A stretch of 64,000 nucleotides of DNA from contig NZ_CP031357.1 in assembly GCF_003355455.1 (NCBI RefSeq), forward strand, positions 1,528,501 to 1,592,500. Reading direction: 5' to 3'. A program made the translations under genes and the position numbers. How positions within the stretch are numbered: position 1 is the first letter of the stretch; the number at the start of each line of letters is the position of its first letter. The stretch is from Erythrobacter aureus. GTDB taxonomy: Bacteria; Pseudomonadota; Alphaproteobacteria; Sphingomonadales; Sphingomonadaceae. The notes under the pieces are model-generated. The model had not been told where the DNA came from and did no database searches. It was given only the letters and a program-made list of their open reading frames with translations. Positions 1 to 8,872 of the stretch are shown one piece after another.

Positions 1-874
<874 letters not shown>

Positions 875-882
875 GATCGACC

Positions 883-1371
883 TCAGCCGACGACGACGAG
901 CGGCTGGTCGAATTCGACCGGCTGGGCGTTCTCGATCAAGATCGCCTTGACCGTCCCAGCCTTGTCGGCGGTGATCGGGTTCATGACCTTCATCGCCTCG
1001 ACGATCAGCAGCGTCTGGCCTTCCTTGACGCTGTCGCCGACCTTCACGAAATCGGCCGCGCCGGGTTCGGGGGCGAGATAAACCGTACCGACCATGGGCG
1101 ACTTGATCGCACCCGCGGTGTCGGCGGCCGGCGCGGTGTTTTCGGGGACGGGGGCGGCAGGAGCGGGCGCTGCGGCCGCCGGGGCGTGCATCGGCGCTGG
1201 AGCGGCAGCCATTGGAACGCCGCCTCCCCGCGCAACACGGATCTTGCGATCGCCATCTTCGACTTCGATTTCGGTGAGCCCGGTGTCGCCCAGCATCTCG
1301 GCGAGTTCGCGCACGAGTGCGGTGTCGACATTCATGCCGGATTTGCCGGCGCTGCCTTTACGATCGGCCAT
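883..1371 (-). CDS. accB: Biotin carboxyl carrier protein of acetyl-CoA carboxylase
   Basis: This cytoplasmic protein carries the biotin that AccC carboxylates and the carboxyltransferase then uses. The 162 residues show an N-terminal domain (about 1-50), an Ala/Pro-rich linker (about 52-85) and a C-terminal biotinyl domain with EAMKVMN, in which Lys128 is the biotinylation site. The length is normal for alphaproteobacterial AccB. It sits between aroQ upstream and accC downstream, all on the minus strand, which is the usual alphaproteobacterial order. Confidence 0.97.
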   Translation of the reverse strand: MADRKGSAGKSGMNVDTALVRELAEMLGDTGLTEIEVEDGDRKIRVARGGGVPMAAAPAPMHAPAAAAPAPAAPVPENTAPAADTAGAIKSPMVGTVYLAPEPGAADFVKVGDSVKEGQTLLIVEAMKVMNPITADKAGTVKAILIENAQPVEFDQPLVVVG

Positions 1372-1443
1372 GGAACCCCTTGTGTGTTGTTTGCGCCGCC
1401 TATGCTCTGCGCGGAGGCGTAGGGCAAGGGGTGAGCGCGCGAA

Positions 1444-1878
1444 TTAGAGCGCCGCCGCCTTCTCCAACGCTACGGCATAGCTGCGCGGACCCAGCCCCTT
1501 CACTTCGTCCACCGCGCCCATGCCGACATACGATATGTGACGGAATTCCTCGCGTGTGGCAGGATCGGAGAGGTGAACCTCGATTACCGGCACGTCGATT
1601 GCCCGGATTGCATCCAGCAGGGCGATGGACGTGTGGGTATAGGCGGCGGCATTGAGCAGCACAGCCTTGGCGCCCGTTATACGAGCCTCGTGCAGCCAGT
1701 CTACCAGCTCGCCCTCATGATTGGTCTGACGGAAATCGATAACGAGCCCGAGTTCGCGCGCCTTGTCTGCCAGCATCGCTTCGATATCGATCAGCGTATC
1801 GGAGCCGTAAATATCCGGCTCGCGCGTGCCGAGCAGGTTGAGGTTGGGGCCGTTGAGGACGAAGACGATGTCGGTCAT
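1444..1878 (-). CDS. aroQ: Type II 3-dehydroquinate dehydratase
   Basis: The enzyme converts 3-dehydroquinate to 3-dehydroshikimate in the shikimate pathway. The 144 residues match the small dodecameric type II family. The N-terminus carries NGPNLNLLGTREP with Arg19, and the catalytic Tyr24 is in DIYG. Substrate-binding LNAAAYTHTS lies near 75-84 and the catalytic His102 in EVHLS. It is first in the aroQ-accB-accC order. The 72 bases between its stop and the accB start hold no gene. Confidence 0.96.
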   Translation of the reverse strand: MTDIVFVLNGPNLNLLGTREPDIYGSDTLIDIEAMLADKARELGLVIDFRQTNHEGELVDWLHEARITGAKAVLLNAAAYTHTSIALLDAIRAIDVPVIEVHLSDPATREEFRHISYVGMGAVDEVKGLGPRSYAVALEKAAAL

Positions 1879-1971
1879 GCGCCGGGGTTAGCGGCTGTAT
1901 GTCCAGGCGAAAAGCGAAAGGTCGGCTCACGACGCGATTGCGGACATTCTCTACCCCGCTAAAACGAAGAG

Positions 1972-2133
1972 ATGAAACGCCGACTTATTCTTGTTGCCTC
2001 CATTGCCGGAGTGGTGGGTATGTGGGCTGGCTGGGAGCTTCAGACCTTCTTCTCGATAGATGGCTGCCTCGATGCCGGTGGGCGCTGGGACTATCAGCGC
2101 GGGCTTTGCGAGGGCATTATACCCGATGAATGA
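1972..2133 (+). CDS. Small membrane-anchored protein of unknown function (53 aa)
   Basis: A 53-residue reading frame starts at ATG 1972, preceded by AACGAAGAG as a ribosome binding site. One hydrophobic N-terminal helix (about residues 4-20, starting MKRRLILVAS) precedes a short exported tail with two cysteines in the pattern GCLDAGGRWDYQRGLCEG. Paired-cysteine tails with a GGRW core are common in short periplasmic or inner-membrane proteins of this group, and a disulfide is possible. No function can be assigned. It is convergent with the 94-residue gene at 2164-2448. Confidence 0.6.
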   Translation: MKRRLILVASIAGVVGMWAGWELQTFFSIDGCLDAGGRWDYQRGLCEGIIPDE

Positions 2134-2163
2134 TAAGCGTCCGCCAACGACCCGATAGCGGAC

Positions 2164-2448
2164 TTAGTCGTCTTTCTTGGTGGGGTCAGGTCCAAACATC
2201 GTCTCGTTGAACCATTCGCTGAGTCTCAGGCCGCCCTGCCAGAGAAACCAAAAGGCGATCCCACAGCCGAACATTATCAGGCCGATTTTAACATCGCTCC
2301 AATTGTAACCCCACCCAAATTCGAAGAAGGAGTCGGCGACAGCAGCGATCGTGAATAGCCCAACGAATGCCAGCCAAATCGGTATAAAAATTCGACCATA
2401 GCCTCGGTTGAAACGAGCCATTTTATGAGCGAACGAACCGAGCGACAT
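2164..2448 (-). CDS. Small two-helix membrane protein, unknown function
   Basis: The 94 residues contain two hydrophobic helices, about 19-40 (PIWLAFVGLFTIAAVADSFF) and 53-73 (KIGLIMFGCGIAFWFLWQG). Basic residues lead the first helix and an acidic-basic tail ends in PTKKDD. No known domain is recognised. The local sequence is clearly lower in GC than its neighbours, which suggests a more recently gained or weakly constrained gene. The convergent 53-residue gene lies 30 bases away. Confidence 0.6.
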   Translation of the reverse strand: MSLGSFAHKMARFNRGYGRIFIPIWLAFVGLFTIAAVADSFFEFGWGYNWSDVKIGLIMFGCGIAFWFLWQGGLRLSEWFNETMFGPDPTKKDD

Positions 2449-2503
2449 AATTTTAGACTAGTATCGTAAGTGGCAGCTTTCCACCCCGTAGTCGACTTCT
2501 CAA

Positions 2504-2917
2504 CTATTGATCCACCCCTTTCACCTTCCCCCATTGGCGCGCGGCGGTGTAGCCGAGGTAGCCGGTGCCGAAGAGGGCGTAGAGCGCTTCGGGGAGGGCG
2601 GCGAGGTAGCGCGTCATGCCTTCCCCGATTGCACGCGCCGCGATGGGGTCGAAGGCGGCGATCACGCCCATCGGCACGCTGAACAGAATCAGTGCGTACA
2701 TGACGTAGAGAAAGCTCGGCCGTGCGCGGCTGGTCCAGGGATCCCGGCTCTGCGCCTCGGCGATGATCGCCGACAGGCGGGCTTCGATCTGCTTCAATTC
2801 TTGCGTGCCTTCCAGCGCGAGCAGCTCCAGCTTCGCTTTTGCGCGCGCTTCCTTGTCGGGAATCACCTTGTCGATGATCGAGGTGATGGGACCAATGAGC
2901 GTTTCCAGTAGCGACAT
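2504..2917 (-). CDS. Holin-like protein of the gene-transfer-agent three-helix family
   Basis: The 137 residues resemble the 3TM holin family linked to release of gene transfer agents in Alphaproteobacteria. The N-terminus (about 1-60) is amphipathic and charged, with a DKEARAKAKLELLALE region. Two strong membrane helices follow, near 70-88 (LYVMYALILFSVPMGVIAAF) and 103-125, before a basic tail. The start at 2917 is chosen over a longer open frame because GGAGGT sits 6 bases upstream of this ATG. Family role: membrane permeabilisation that lets an endolysin reach the wall. No endolysin or GTA structural gene is visible here, so the functional link is inferred. Confidence 0.7.
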   Translation of the reverse strand: MSLLETLIGPITSIIDKVIPDKEARAKAKLELLALEGTQELKQIEARLSAIIAEAQSRDPWTSRARPSFLYVMYALILFSVPMGVIAAFDPIAARAIGEGMTRYLAALPEALYALFGTGYLGYTAARQWGKVKGVDQ

Positions 2918-3189
2918 GGCGTACCTCCGATTAGGAAAAAGGTTGCGAATAACCATATCGGTTCGTGTAGGAAAACGGTATGTCCGGAACCGGTCCTTCC
3001 GATAGGGCGGTAAGGGCCGGTCGTGGCCAAATGACCATCGACCATCAGGCCGATTCCTCCTTCTGCCGAGGTGCGACAAGCATATCTTCGCATCCGCAGG
3101 CGCATCGTCGGGCACTACAACCCTGAAGGTCTCGCTCGGCTCCGCGCCTGCGAGTGATCGGAAGGATCCTAATCGTGAAGGGAAACCAC

Positions 3190-3264
3190 TGGTCGGGATG
3201 ACTGGATTCGAACCAGCGACCCCACACCCCAGTATGGTGCGCTACCAGGCTGCGCTACATCCCG
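3190..3264 (-). tRNA. tRNA-Pro (anticodon GGG), possibly one base short in the anticodon loop
   Basis: On the minus strand the acceptor arm CGGGATG/CATCCCG, a D arm with GCGC/GCGC, a T arm with TTCGAAT, discriminator A and an encoded CCA are all present. The anticodon region reads CTGGGG between stem halves CCATA and TGTGG. That identifies tRNA-Pro(GGG) but leaves a 6-base instead of a 7-base loop. An 8-bp inverted repeat (CCACTGGT at 3186-3193 and ACCAGTGG at 3267-3274) flanks the gene and overlaps the CCA end. The missing base could be a sequencing error in a G run or real decay. Confidence 0.85.
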
Positions 3265-3465
3265 AAACCAGTGGAGGCGGCCCTATAGGGTGCGGTTTTG
3301 TGCATGGCAAGCACAGTTCGCAGGCAATTCGTTGCCCCGGTCCCGCATTGCTGCTAACCGCCCCGCACTTCCGCATGACGGAGCGTATCAGCCGCTTGAA
3401 CGCGCGGCTGACATCTCCCAATTACGGATCAGACAGACACACTTCTCCGACAGGTATTCCTCACG

Positions 3466-3792
3466 ATGATCGATATTCTCGCCGCCGCCGGAAGCGCCGC
3501 CGCCGAGCCGCCCGCCTGGACCGGCTGGGTTCTGCCGCTGGGTATGCTTCTGATCCTGTGGTTTCTCATCCTGCGTCCGCAAATGCGTCAGCAGAAACAG
3601 CATCGCGAACGGGTTGCCGGGCTCAACAAGGGCGACGAAGTGGTCACCGCGGGCGGCCTCGTCGGAAAAATAACCAAGGTCGAAGAGCAATTCGTCCATG
3701 TCGAACTTGCCAAGGGCATGACCGTCAAGGCGGTTCGCAATACGATTGGCGATGTGCTGTCGTCGCGCGGCAAGTCCGCCGCGAACGACTGA
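3466..3792 (+). CDS. yajC: Preprotein translocase accessory subunit YajC
   Basis: YajC is a small inner-membrane partner of the SecDF complex that assists SecYEG-driven export. The 108 residues have one membrane helix near 20-38 (WVLPLGMLLILWFLILRPQ), the family RPQMRQQKQ basic stretch after it, and a cytoplasmic domain containing GDEVVTAGGLVGKI. Length and order (yajC-secD-secF) are standard. SecD starts 19 bases after its stop. Confidence 0.96.
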   Translation: MIDILAAAGSAAAEPPAWTGWVLPLGMLLILWFLILRPQMRQQKQHRERVAGLNKGDEVVTAGGLVGKITKVEEQFVHVELAKGMTVKAVRNTIGDVLSSRGKSAAND

Positions 3793-3811
3793 GGCGGGAG
3801 CGCAGTTTTCC

Positions 3812-5410
3812 ATGCTCGACTTTCCCACCTGGCGTAAGATCTGGCTCTGGCTGATCACCGGCCTGTGCGTCTTTGCCGCATTGCCCTCGCTGTTGTCGGC
3901 AACCAGCGTGCGTTGGCCCGATGCGCTGCCCGATCCGATGGTCAATCTCGGTCTCGATCTCGCCGGCGGCAGCCATATCCTGCTTGAGGCGGATGCCGCG
4001 CAGGTTGCGGCGCAGCGGCTAGAGAACATGGAAGAAAACGTGCGCGGCACCATGCGCCGTGCCGAACCGCGTATCCGTATCGGCGACGTTTCGACCCGGG
4101 ACGGCAGGCTGAGCTTCATGCTCGACGATTCCAGCGAAGTGGATCGCGCGCGTGAATTGCTGCTGCCTTCAATAAATGGCACGGGCCTCGTGCGTGAATG
4201 GGATCTGACGGTCGAGGACGGCAACCGCATGATCCTCACGCCCACCTCTGAGGGGATCGACCAGGCCGTTAGCGATGCCATGGAGAGCGCGACCGAAGTG
4301 GTGCGCAAGCGCATCGACGAGCTGGGTACGCGCGAACCGACGATCATCCGCCAGGGCGATACGCGTATCGTGGTTCAGGTCCCCGGCCTTCAGGACCCCG
4401 ACCAGCTCAAGGCGCTGCTTGGCCAGACTGCCAAGCTCGAGTTCAAGCTGGTCGACCAGAACGCCCTTCCTTCCGACGTGCAGCAAGGCCTTGCCCCTCC
4501 GGGATCGGAGATCTTCCCCTACGCGGAAACGAGCGATTTCGCGGGCAGCTCGCTCGCGGTCCGCCGCTTGGGCGGCATTCGCGGCGACAATCTCACCGGC
4601 GCCCAGCAGAGTTTCGACCCGCAGACCAATGAACCGGTGGTCAACATCCAGTTCGACACCGACGGGGGCCGTCGCTTCGCCAAGCTGACGACCGACAATG
4701 TCGGCAAGCCTTTCGCGATCATCCTCGACGGGCAGGTTCTGTCGGCGCCCAATATCAACGAACCGATCCGCGGGGGATCGGCGCAGATTTCGGGTGGCTT
4801 CTCGGTCGAAACCGCGAACCAGCTGGCGATTTCGCTGCGTTCGGGCGCGCTGCCGGTCGATCTGGCCGTTATCGAGGAACGCACCGTCGGGCCTGATCTG
4901 GGCGCGGATTCGATCAAGCGCGGCATGCTGGCCATGGCAGTCGGTTCGGTCATGGTGATCGTGTTGATGATTGCTACCTATGGCCGCTTCGGTGTCTATG
5001 CGACCGCGGCGCTGGGTATCAACGTGGCCATGTTGCTCGGCATCATGGCGGCGCTCAACACCACGCTGACGCTGCCCGGTATCGCCGGCTTCGTGCTGAC
5101 CATCGGTGCGGCGGTCGACGCGAACGTGCTGATCAACGAACGTATCCGCGAGGAACGCAAGCGCGGACGGCGGGTCATCGCGGCGGTCGAGAACGGCTAT
5201 AACGAGGCCAGTCGCGCGATTTACGATGCCAACATCACCAACTTCATTGCCGGTGTGCTGCTGTTTCTGTTCGGATCGGGTCCGGTACGCGGTTTCGCGG
5301 TGGTGCTGATCATCGGACTGTTCACCAGCGTCTTCACCGCAGTCACGCTTACCCGCATGTGGGTTGCCGGATGGCTGCGCAAGGCCAAGCCCAAAGACAT
5401 CGTGCTGTAA
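3812..5410 (+). CDS. secD: Protein translocase subunit SecD
   Basis: SecD pairs with SecF in the inner membrane and uses the proton gradient to complete protein export. The 532 residues begin MLDFPTWRKIWLW with an N-terminal membrane helix, then DPMVNLGLDLAGGSHILLE, a large periplasmic region, and five C-terminal helices from about residue 370. LTIGAAVDANVLINERIREE near 430 is the family signature. The start at 3812 is preferred over an upstream in-frame ATG inside yajC, because it gives the conserved N-terminus and follows a GAGGCGGGAG binding site. Confidence 0.97.
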   Translation: MLDFPTWRKIWLWLITGLCVFAALPSLLSATSVRWPDALPDPMVNLGLDLAGGSHILLEADAAQVAAQRLENMEENVRGTMRRAEPRIRIGDVSTRDGRLSFMLDDSSEVDRARELLLPSINGTGLVREWDLTVEDGNRMILTPTSEGIDQAVSDAMESATEVVRKRIDELGTREPTIIRQGDTRIVVQVPGLQDPDQLKALLGQTAKLEFKLVDQNALPSDVQQGLAPPGSEIFPYAETSDFAGSSLAVRRLGGIRGDNLTGAQQSFDPQTNEPVVNIQFDTDGGRRFAKLTTDNVGKPFAIILDGQVLSAPNINEPIRGGSAQISGGFSVETANQLAISLRSGALPVDLAVIEERTVGPDLGADSIKRGMLAMAVGSVMVIVLMIATYGRFGVYATAALGINVAMLLGIMAALNTTLTLPGIAGFVLTIGAAVDANVLINERIREERKRGRRVIAAVENGYNEASRAIYDANITNFIAGVLLFLFGSGPVRGFAVVLIIGLFTSVFTAVTLTRMWVAGWLRKAKPKDIVL

Positions 5411-5423
5411 GGAGGGCGACGAT

Positions 5424-6401
5424 ATGAAACTGCTCAAGCTCGTCCCCGACGACACCAACATCAAATTCCTCAAATGGCGCGTGCCTTTCTTTGCGATCAG
5501 TATTCTGCTGATCGCGGCGAGCTGGGCGCTCGTACTCACCAAGGGTCTTAATTACGGCGTCGATTTTGCTGGCGGCCTCGAGGTGCGCGCGACCTTCACG
5601 CAAAGCACGGAGGCACCGATCGCGGAGCTGCGCAGCGAGGTCGAGGCCCTCGGTTATGGCAGCCCCGTGGTCCAGCGTTTCGGCGAGGACAATCAGGTCT
5701 CGATACGCGTACGCCTTCCCGACGAGGTTTCGGCCGACAAGGAAGCCGCGCAGGAAGCGGCCAATACCATCGTCAGCACGTTGCAGGCCGAGTACGACGA
5801 TTTCCGGCTCGACGGGAACGACAACGTCTCGGGCAAGGTCTCGGGTGAATTCCGTGAGAAAGCCGTCTTAGCATTGCTCGCGGCGATGGGCGCGATCGCG
5901 CTTTACATCTGGATCCGCTTCGAATGGCAGTTCGGCGTGGGTGCTCTGTTCGCGCTGTTCCACGACGTCAGTCTGACGCTGGGCATGTTCGCGCTGTTCC
6001 AGCTCGAATTCAGCCTGCAGATTATCGCGGCGATTCTGGCTATCATCGGTTATTCGCTCAACGACACCATCGTCATTTATGACCGTATTCGCGAAAACCT
6101 GAAGAAATTCCGCAAGATGGAACTGCCTGCGCTGCTCGATCTGTCGGTCAACGAAACGCTGGCCCGAACAGTTATGACCTCGCTCACCTTGCTGGTTGCA
6201 TTGCTGCCTTTGCTGCTGTTCGGCCCGGCCAGCCTGTTGGGCATGGTCGCGGCAATCACGCTGGGGCTATTCGTGGGTACGTACAGCTCGGTCTATTCCG
6301 CCGCGCCGATCCTCGTCTGGCTGGGCGTCACCAGTGACAGCTTCGTGCCGACCGAAACGGTTGCGGACCAGCAGGAAAAGAAGGCGCGCGGTCTCGTTTG
6401 A
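5424..6401 (+). CDS. secF: Protein translocase subunit SecF
   Basis: SecF forms a complex with SecD and YajC and supports late steps of export. The 325 residues show an N-terminal helix (about 20-38), GLNYGVDFAGGLEVRATF, a periplasmic domain, and five helices with IIGYSLNDTIVIYDRIREN near 215-233, the SecF signature. The start at 5424 has GGAGGG 7 bases upstream. The secD stop is 13 bases before, so the two are one transcription unit. The gene converges with the glycosyltransferase gene ending at 6456. Confidence 0.97.
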   Translation: MKLLKLVPDDTNIKFLKWRVPFFAISILLIAASWALVLTKGLNYGVDFAGGLEVRATFTQSTEAPIAELRSEVEALGYGSPVVQRFGEDNQVSIRVRLPDEVSADKEAAQEAANTIVSTLQAEYDDFRLDGNDNVSGKVSGEFREKAVLALLAAMGAIALYIWIRFEWQFGVGALFALFHDVSLTLGMFALFQLEFSLQIIAAILAIIGYSLNDTIVIYDRIRENLKKFRKMELPALLDLSVNETLARTVMTSLTLLVALLPLLLFGPASLLGMVAAITLGLFVGTYSSVYSAAPILVWLGVTSDSFVPTETVADQQEKKARGLV

Positions 6402-6455
6402 GAACGGGTTCGATGCCGTCGCTTCTCGGCGCTTAGGCGTGCGAGGGGCGGCGCA

Positions 6456-7649
6456 TCACCCTATGAGACGGGCGTAGTACTCGGCCAGCGCGCGTCCGTT
6501 TGCTTCCCAACTGAAATTCGCCGCGGTTGCCGCGACTACCTCGGGGGAATGTGGCCGGTCGGCGACCAGTTCGATCCCCTCGCGGATCGCGCGGCAGTTG
6601 CGCGCCACGATGACGCCTGCCTCGGGTGAAGTCACGACCTCGCGCGCGCCGCCCGCATCGGTGATGACGATCGGTGTGCCGCAGGCGAGTGCCTCGATCC
6701 AGGCATTGGCCAGTCCTTCGCTGGCAGAGGGCAAGACCATCGCATCGGCCGCGGAAAGGATCGGCGGGAGCATTGACGGCGCCAGGCTGCCGAGAAAATG
6801 GACGCGCTCGGCCACGCCAACCTCTTTCGCCAGAGCGCGCAGGCTCGTTTCGTCCTCTCCCTTGCCGACGAGCAGCAACCTTGCTTTCGGCAGGTCTGCG
6901 AGCGCCTTTATAACGAAAGCCTGGCCTTTGCGCTCGATCAGCGCGCCCACCGTGACGAGCAAGAGGTCGTCTTTGGCGATCGGGACCGAAAATGTGTTGG
7001 TTAACCGGGCACGCAGCCCCAGGTGATCGAGCGGACGGAACAAGTCGCGGTCGAGCCCGGTATAATGCACGGTGATCTTCTCGCGCTCCATCCCAAGCGT
7101 AGCCATGTCGTCGGCCAGCGCCTCGCAGACGGCCAACACGCCCGTCGCTTCCCGCGCGGTTTCGAGTAGAGCTTCTCTACCGTAAGCGCGTGCACCCCAG
7201 TGATGGATGTCTGCGCCGCGCGCCTTGACCGAAAAGGGCAGGCCCAGATCGCGCGCGATCATCATCGCTGCCGGACCGTCCGGATAGAAGAATTGTGCAT
7301 CGACGAGGTCGAATGGCCGGTCGGCGTGCAGACGCCGCGCAAGTGGGAGAACCGACTTGGCGATCAGCCTCGGGTTAAGCCGGCCGCCGACCTTGGGAAG
7401 CAGGCGGAAGATCGGGCGATGGATCTCGAAGCCGAATTCGTGGCCGTTCCGGGCCGCTGCTGCCAGCGGTTTGTACCGTCCCAGGGCCACGGGTGGCAGG
7501 CCGATCGGGTTGATGACGGTCGCGTCCCACTGCGTATCGCGCTGCAGCGCTTCCAGCGATTTCGCTACGAAGATACCGAAACGCGGATGGAGCGAGTTGG
7601 GGAACAGTGTCGAAAGCGACAGGACACGGCGGGTTTTTCGCACGCTCAC
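6456..7649 (-). CDS. GT4-type glycosyltransferase
   Basis: The 397-residue protein has the two-Rossmann (GT-B) layout of family GT4. The N-terminal half includes DLVDAQFFYPDGPAA and KARGADIHHWG. The C-terminal half has VGALIERKGQAFVI, LLVGKGEDE and the nucleotide-sugar motif SEGLANAWIEALACGTPIV with its conserved Glu pair. The predicted role is transfer of a sugar from a nucleotide-activated donor to an envelope glycan; donor and acceptor are unknown. It starts at GTG 7649 within GTGA, overlapping the stop of the upstream XRE gene, so translation is probably coupled. The frame stays open further upstream but that part is the XRE gene in another frame. Confidence 0.85.
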   Translation of the reverse strand: MSVRKTRRVLSLSTLFPNSLHPRFGIFVAKSLEALQRDTQWDATVINPIGLPPVALGRYKPLAAAARNGHEFGFEIHRPIFRLLPKVGGRLNPRLIAKSVLPLARRLHADRPFDLVDAQFFYPDGPAAMMIARDLGLPFSVKARGADIHHWGARAYGREALLETAREATGVLAVCEALADDMATLGMEREKITVHYTGLDRDLFRPLDHLGLRARLTNTFSVPIAKDDLLLVTVGALIERKGQAFVIKALADLPKARLLLVGKGEDETSLRALAKEVGVAERVHFLGSLAPSMLPPILSAADAMVLPSASEGLANAWIEALACGTPIVITDAGGAREVVTSPEAGVIVARNCRAIREGIELVADRPHSPEVVAATAANFSWEANGRALAEYYARLIG

Positions 7650-8218
7650 AGGCGCCGCACGAGCATTTCGGCAACCGCAACCCACGCTGGATTGTCGACG
7701 ACCTGCTGTTTCTCGCCGTGGCCGGGAGGGAGGAGGCCAACGAGCGATCCCTGCCGGTCGATAAGGCGCCCGAAGGCAAATCGGCCGCCCTTTTTCGGTA
7801 CGAGCACATCGCGGTTGATCGCGCGTCCTAGCTCGGCGAGGTCGAGCTGGCGCAACCAGAGCTGGTCGCCGGGTCGGTATTCGCCGTGAGGATAGTCGAT
7901 GTCGAGCACCATCAGCACACCGTCGCCGCCGAGGTCGATTGCAAGCAGCGCATCGCGCGTCGCGGGCAGGGCTTCCGGCCCGTCCTTGGCCAGCGCGGCG
8001 ACCACTTGCGGATGATCCGCCTTCTCGCTGCGCACCAGCATTTCGGGATCGACCTCGAGCGCGGCGGCGATACGCTCCATCCATTTGAGCGAGAGATTGC
8101 GCATGCCGGTTTCCAACCGTCCGACCGTTTGAGGCGTAGTCGGCGGATCGCAAGCCGCAGCCAGATCGGCGAGCGTCCAGCCCTTCTGCTTGCGGATGTC
8201 GCGGATACGGTTGATCAC
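7646..8218 (-). CDS. XRE-family regulator with S24-like C-terminal domain
   Basis: The 190 residues begin with a Cro/CI-type helix-turn-helix (about 1-62: IRDIRKQKGWTLADLA, TVGRLETGMRNLSL). The C-terminal region contains YRPGDQLWLRQ and GGRFAFGRLI, which looks like the LexA/S24 regulatory fold. I do not see a clear Ser-Lys catalytic pair, so it is probably a sensor or dimerisation domain rather than a protease. It overlaps the glycosyltransferase by 4 bases (GTGA) and diverges from the gene at 8311 across 92 bases. It may regulate itself, the glycosyltransferase or the divergent gene. Confidence 0.8.
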   Translation of the reverse strand: MINRIRDIRKQKGWTLADLAAACDPPTTPQTVGRLETGMRNLSLKWMERIAAALEVDPEMLVRSEKADHPQVVAALAKDGPEALPATRDALLAIDLGGDGVLMVLDIDYPHGEYRPGDQLWLRQLDLAELGRAINRDVLVPKKGGRFAFGRLIDRQGSLVGLLPPGHGEKQQVVDNPAWVAVAEMLVRRL

Positions 8219-8310
8219 TCGGCCAATCCCCTGATAACCGATTTGGTTTTTGACCTTTCCTACATGAACCGAAGCAGCGCAAGGAAAAATCTCCCCACAA
8301 GGAGATCCCG

Positions 8311-8787
8311 ATGCCCCGCCAGCTTGTCGAACGTGAATTGACCCCCGAAGGCCCCCGCCGCGGAGATGGACGGCGTGCGCGGCAGCGTAGCGTTACCGTC
8401 AATCTAGCCGAAAACCCGCTCACATGGTTGCATGCGCGTGGTCATCTGACCGATCGCCAACTGGACGCTGGTGAGCGGGTGCGCGCCGATTACGAGCATG
8501 CGCAGCTCGCGCCATCGGTGACCATGCGCTGGGACCCGGTTCGCGTGGATGGGGGCTCGGCCGGCAATGGCCTTACCGAATCGGAACGCAAGATCGCGGC
8601 GAAGGATCGCTTCGATCGAGCGATGGCGGCGGCGGGGCCGGGTTTGCGCGATATCCTTTGGCGCGTCGCCTGTGCGGGCGAGGGACTTCCGGCGGCCGAA
8701 AAGGCGCTGGAATGGCCCGCCCGCAGCGGTAAGCTGGTGCTCAGTCTAGCGCTCGACCGGGTGGCTGAATTCTATCGCATCCGGTGA
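8311..8787 (+). CDS. DUF6456-like protein of unknown function
   Basis: The 158 residues start after a good AAGGAG site. The N-terminal 30 residues are basic and disordered-looking (PEGPRRGDGRRARQRSVTV). A helical core follows with NPLTWLHARGHLTDRQLDAGERV and a C-terminal LRDILWRVACAGEGLPAAEKALEWPARSGKLVLSLAL block, split here at G-L-P, that is typical of a conserved alphaproteobacterial family (recalled as DUF6456). The family's role is unknown to me; the basic N-terminus and helical core would fit a DNA-associated protein, which is only inference. It is divergent from the XRE regulator. Confidence 0.7.
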   Translation: MPRQLVERELTPEGPRRGDGRRARQRSVTVNLAENPLTWLHARGHLTDRQLDAGERVRADYEHAQLAPSVTMRWDPVRVDGGSAGNGLTESERKIAAKDRFDRAMAAAGPGLRDILWRVACAGEGLPAAEKALEWPARSGKLVLSLALDRVAEFYRIR

Positions 8788-8872
8788 GGCGGGCTCTTTA
8801 TTCCAAGACGGTGGTCCATGCGGTCCATATCGGGGGAAACGCTTTCCACCGGTCCTATTCCAGACATCCAGC

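Noticed and set aside
7650..8423. Upstream half of a long minus-strand open frame joined to the glycosyltransferase
   Set aside because: It is the XRE regulator region read in another frame; residues are Arg/Pro-rich and unlike any domain, and the GTGA overlap gives a better start at 7649.
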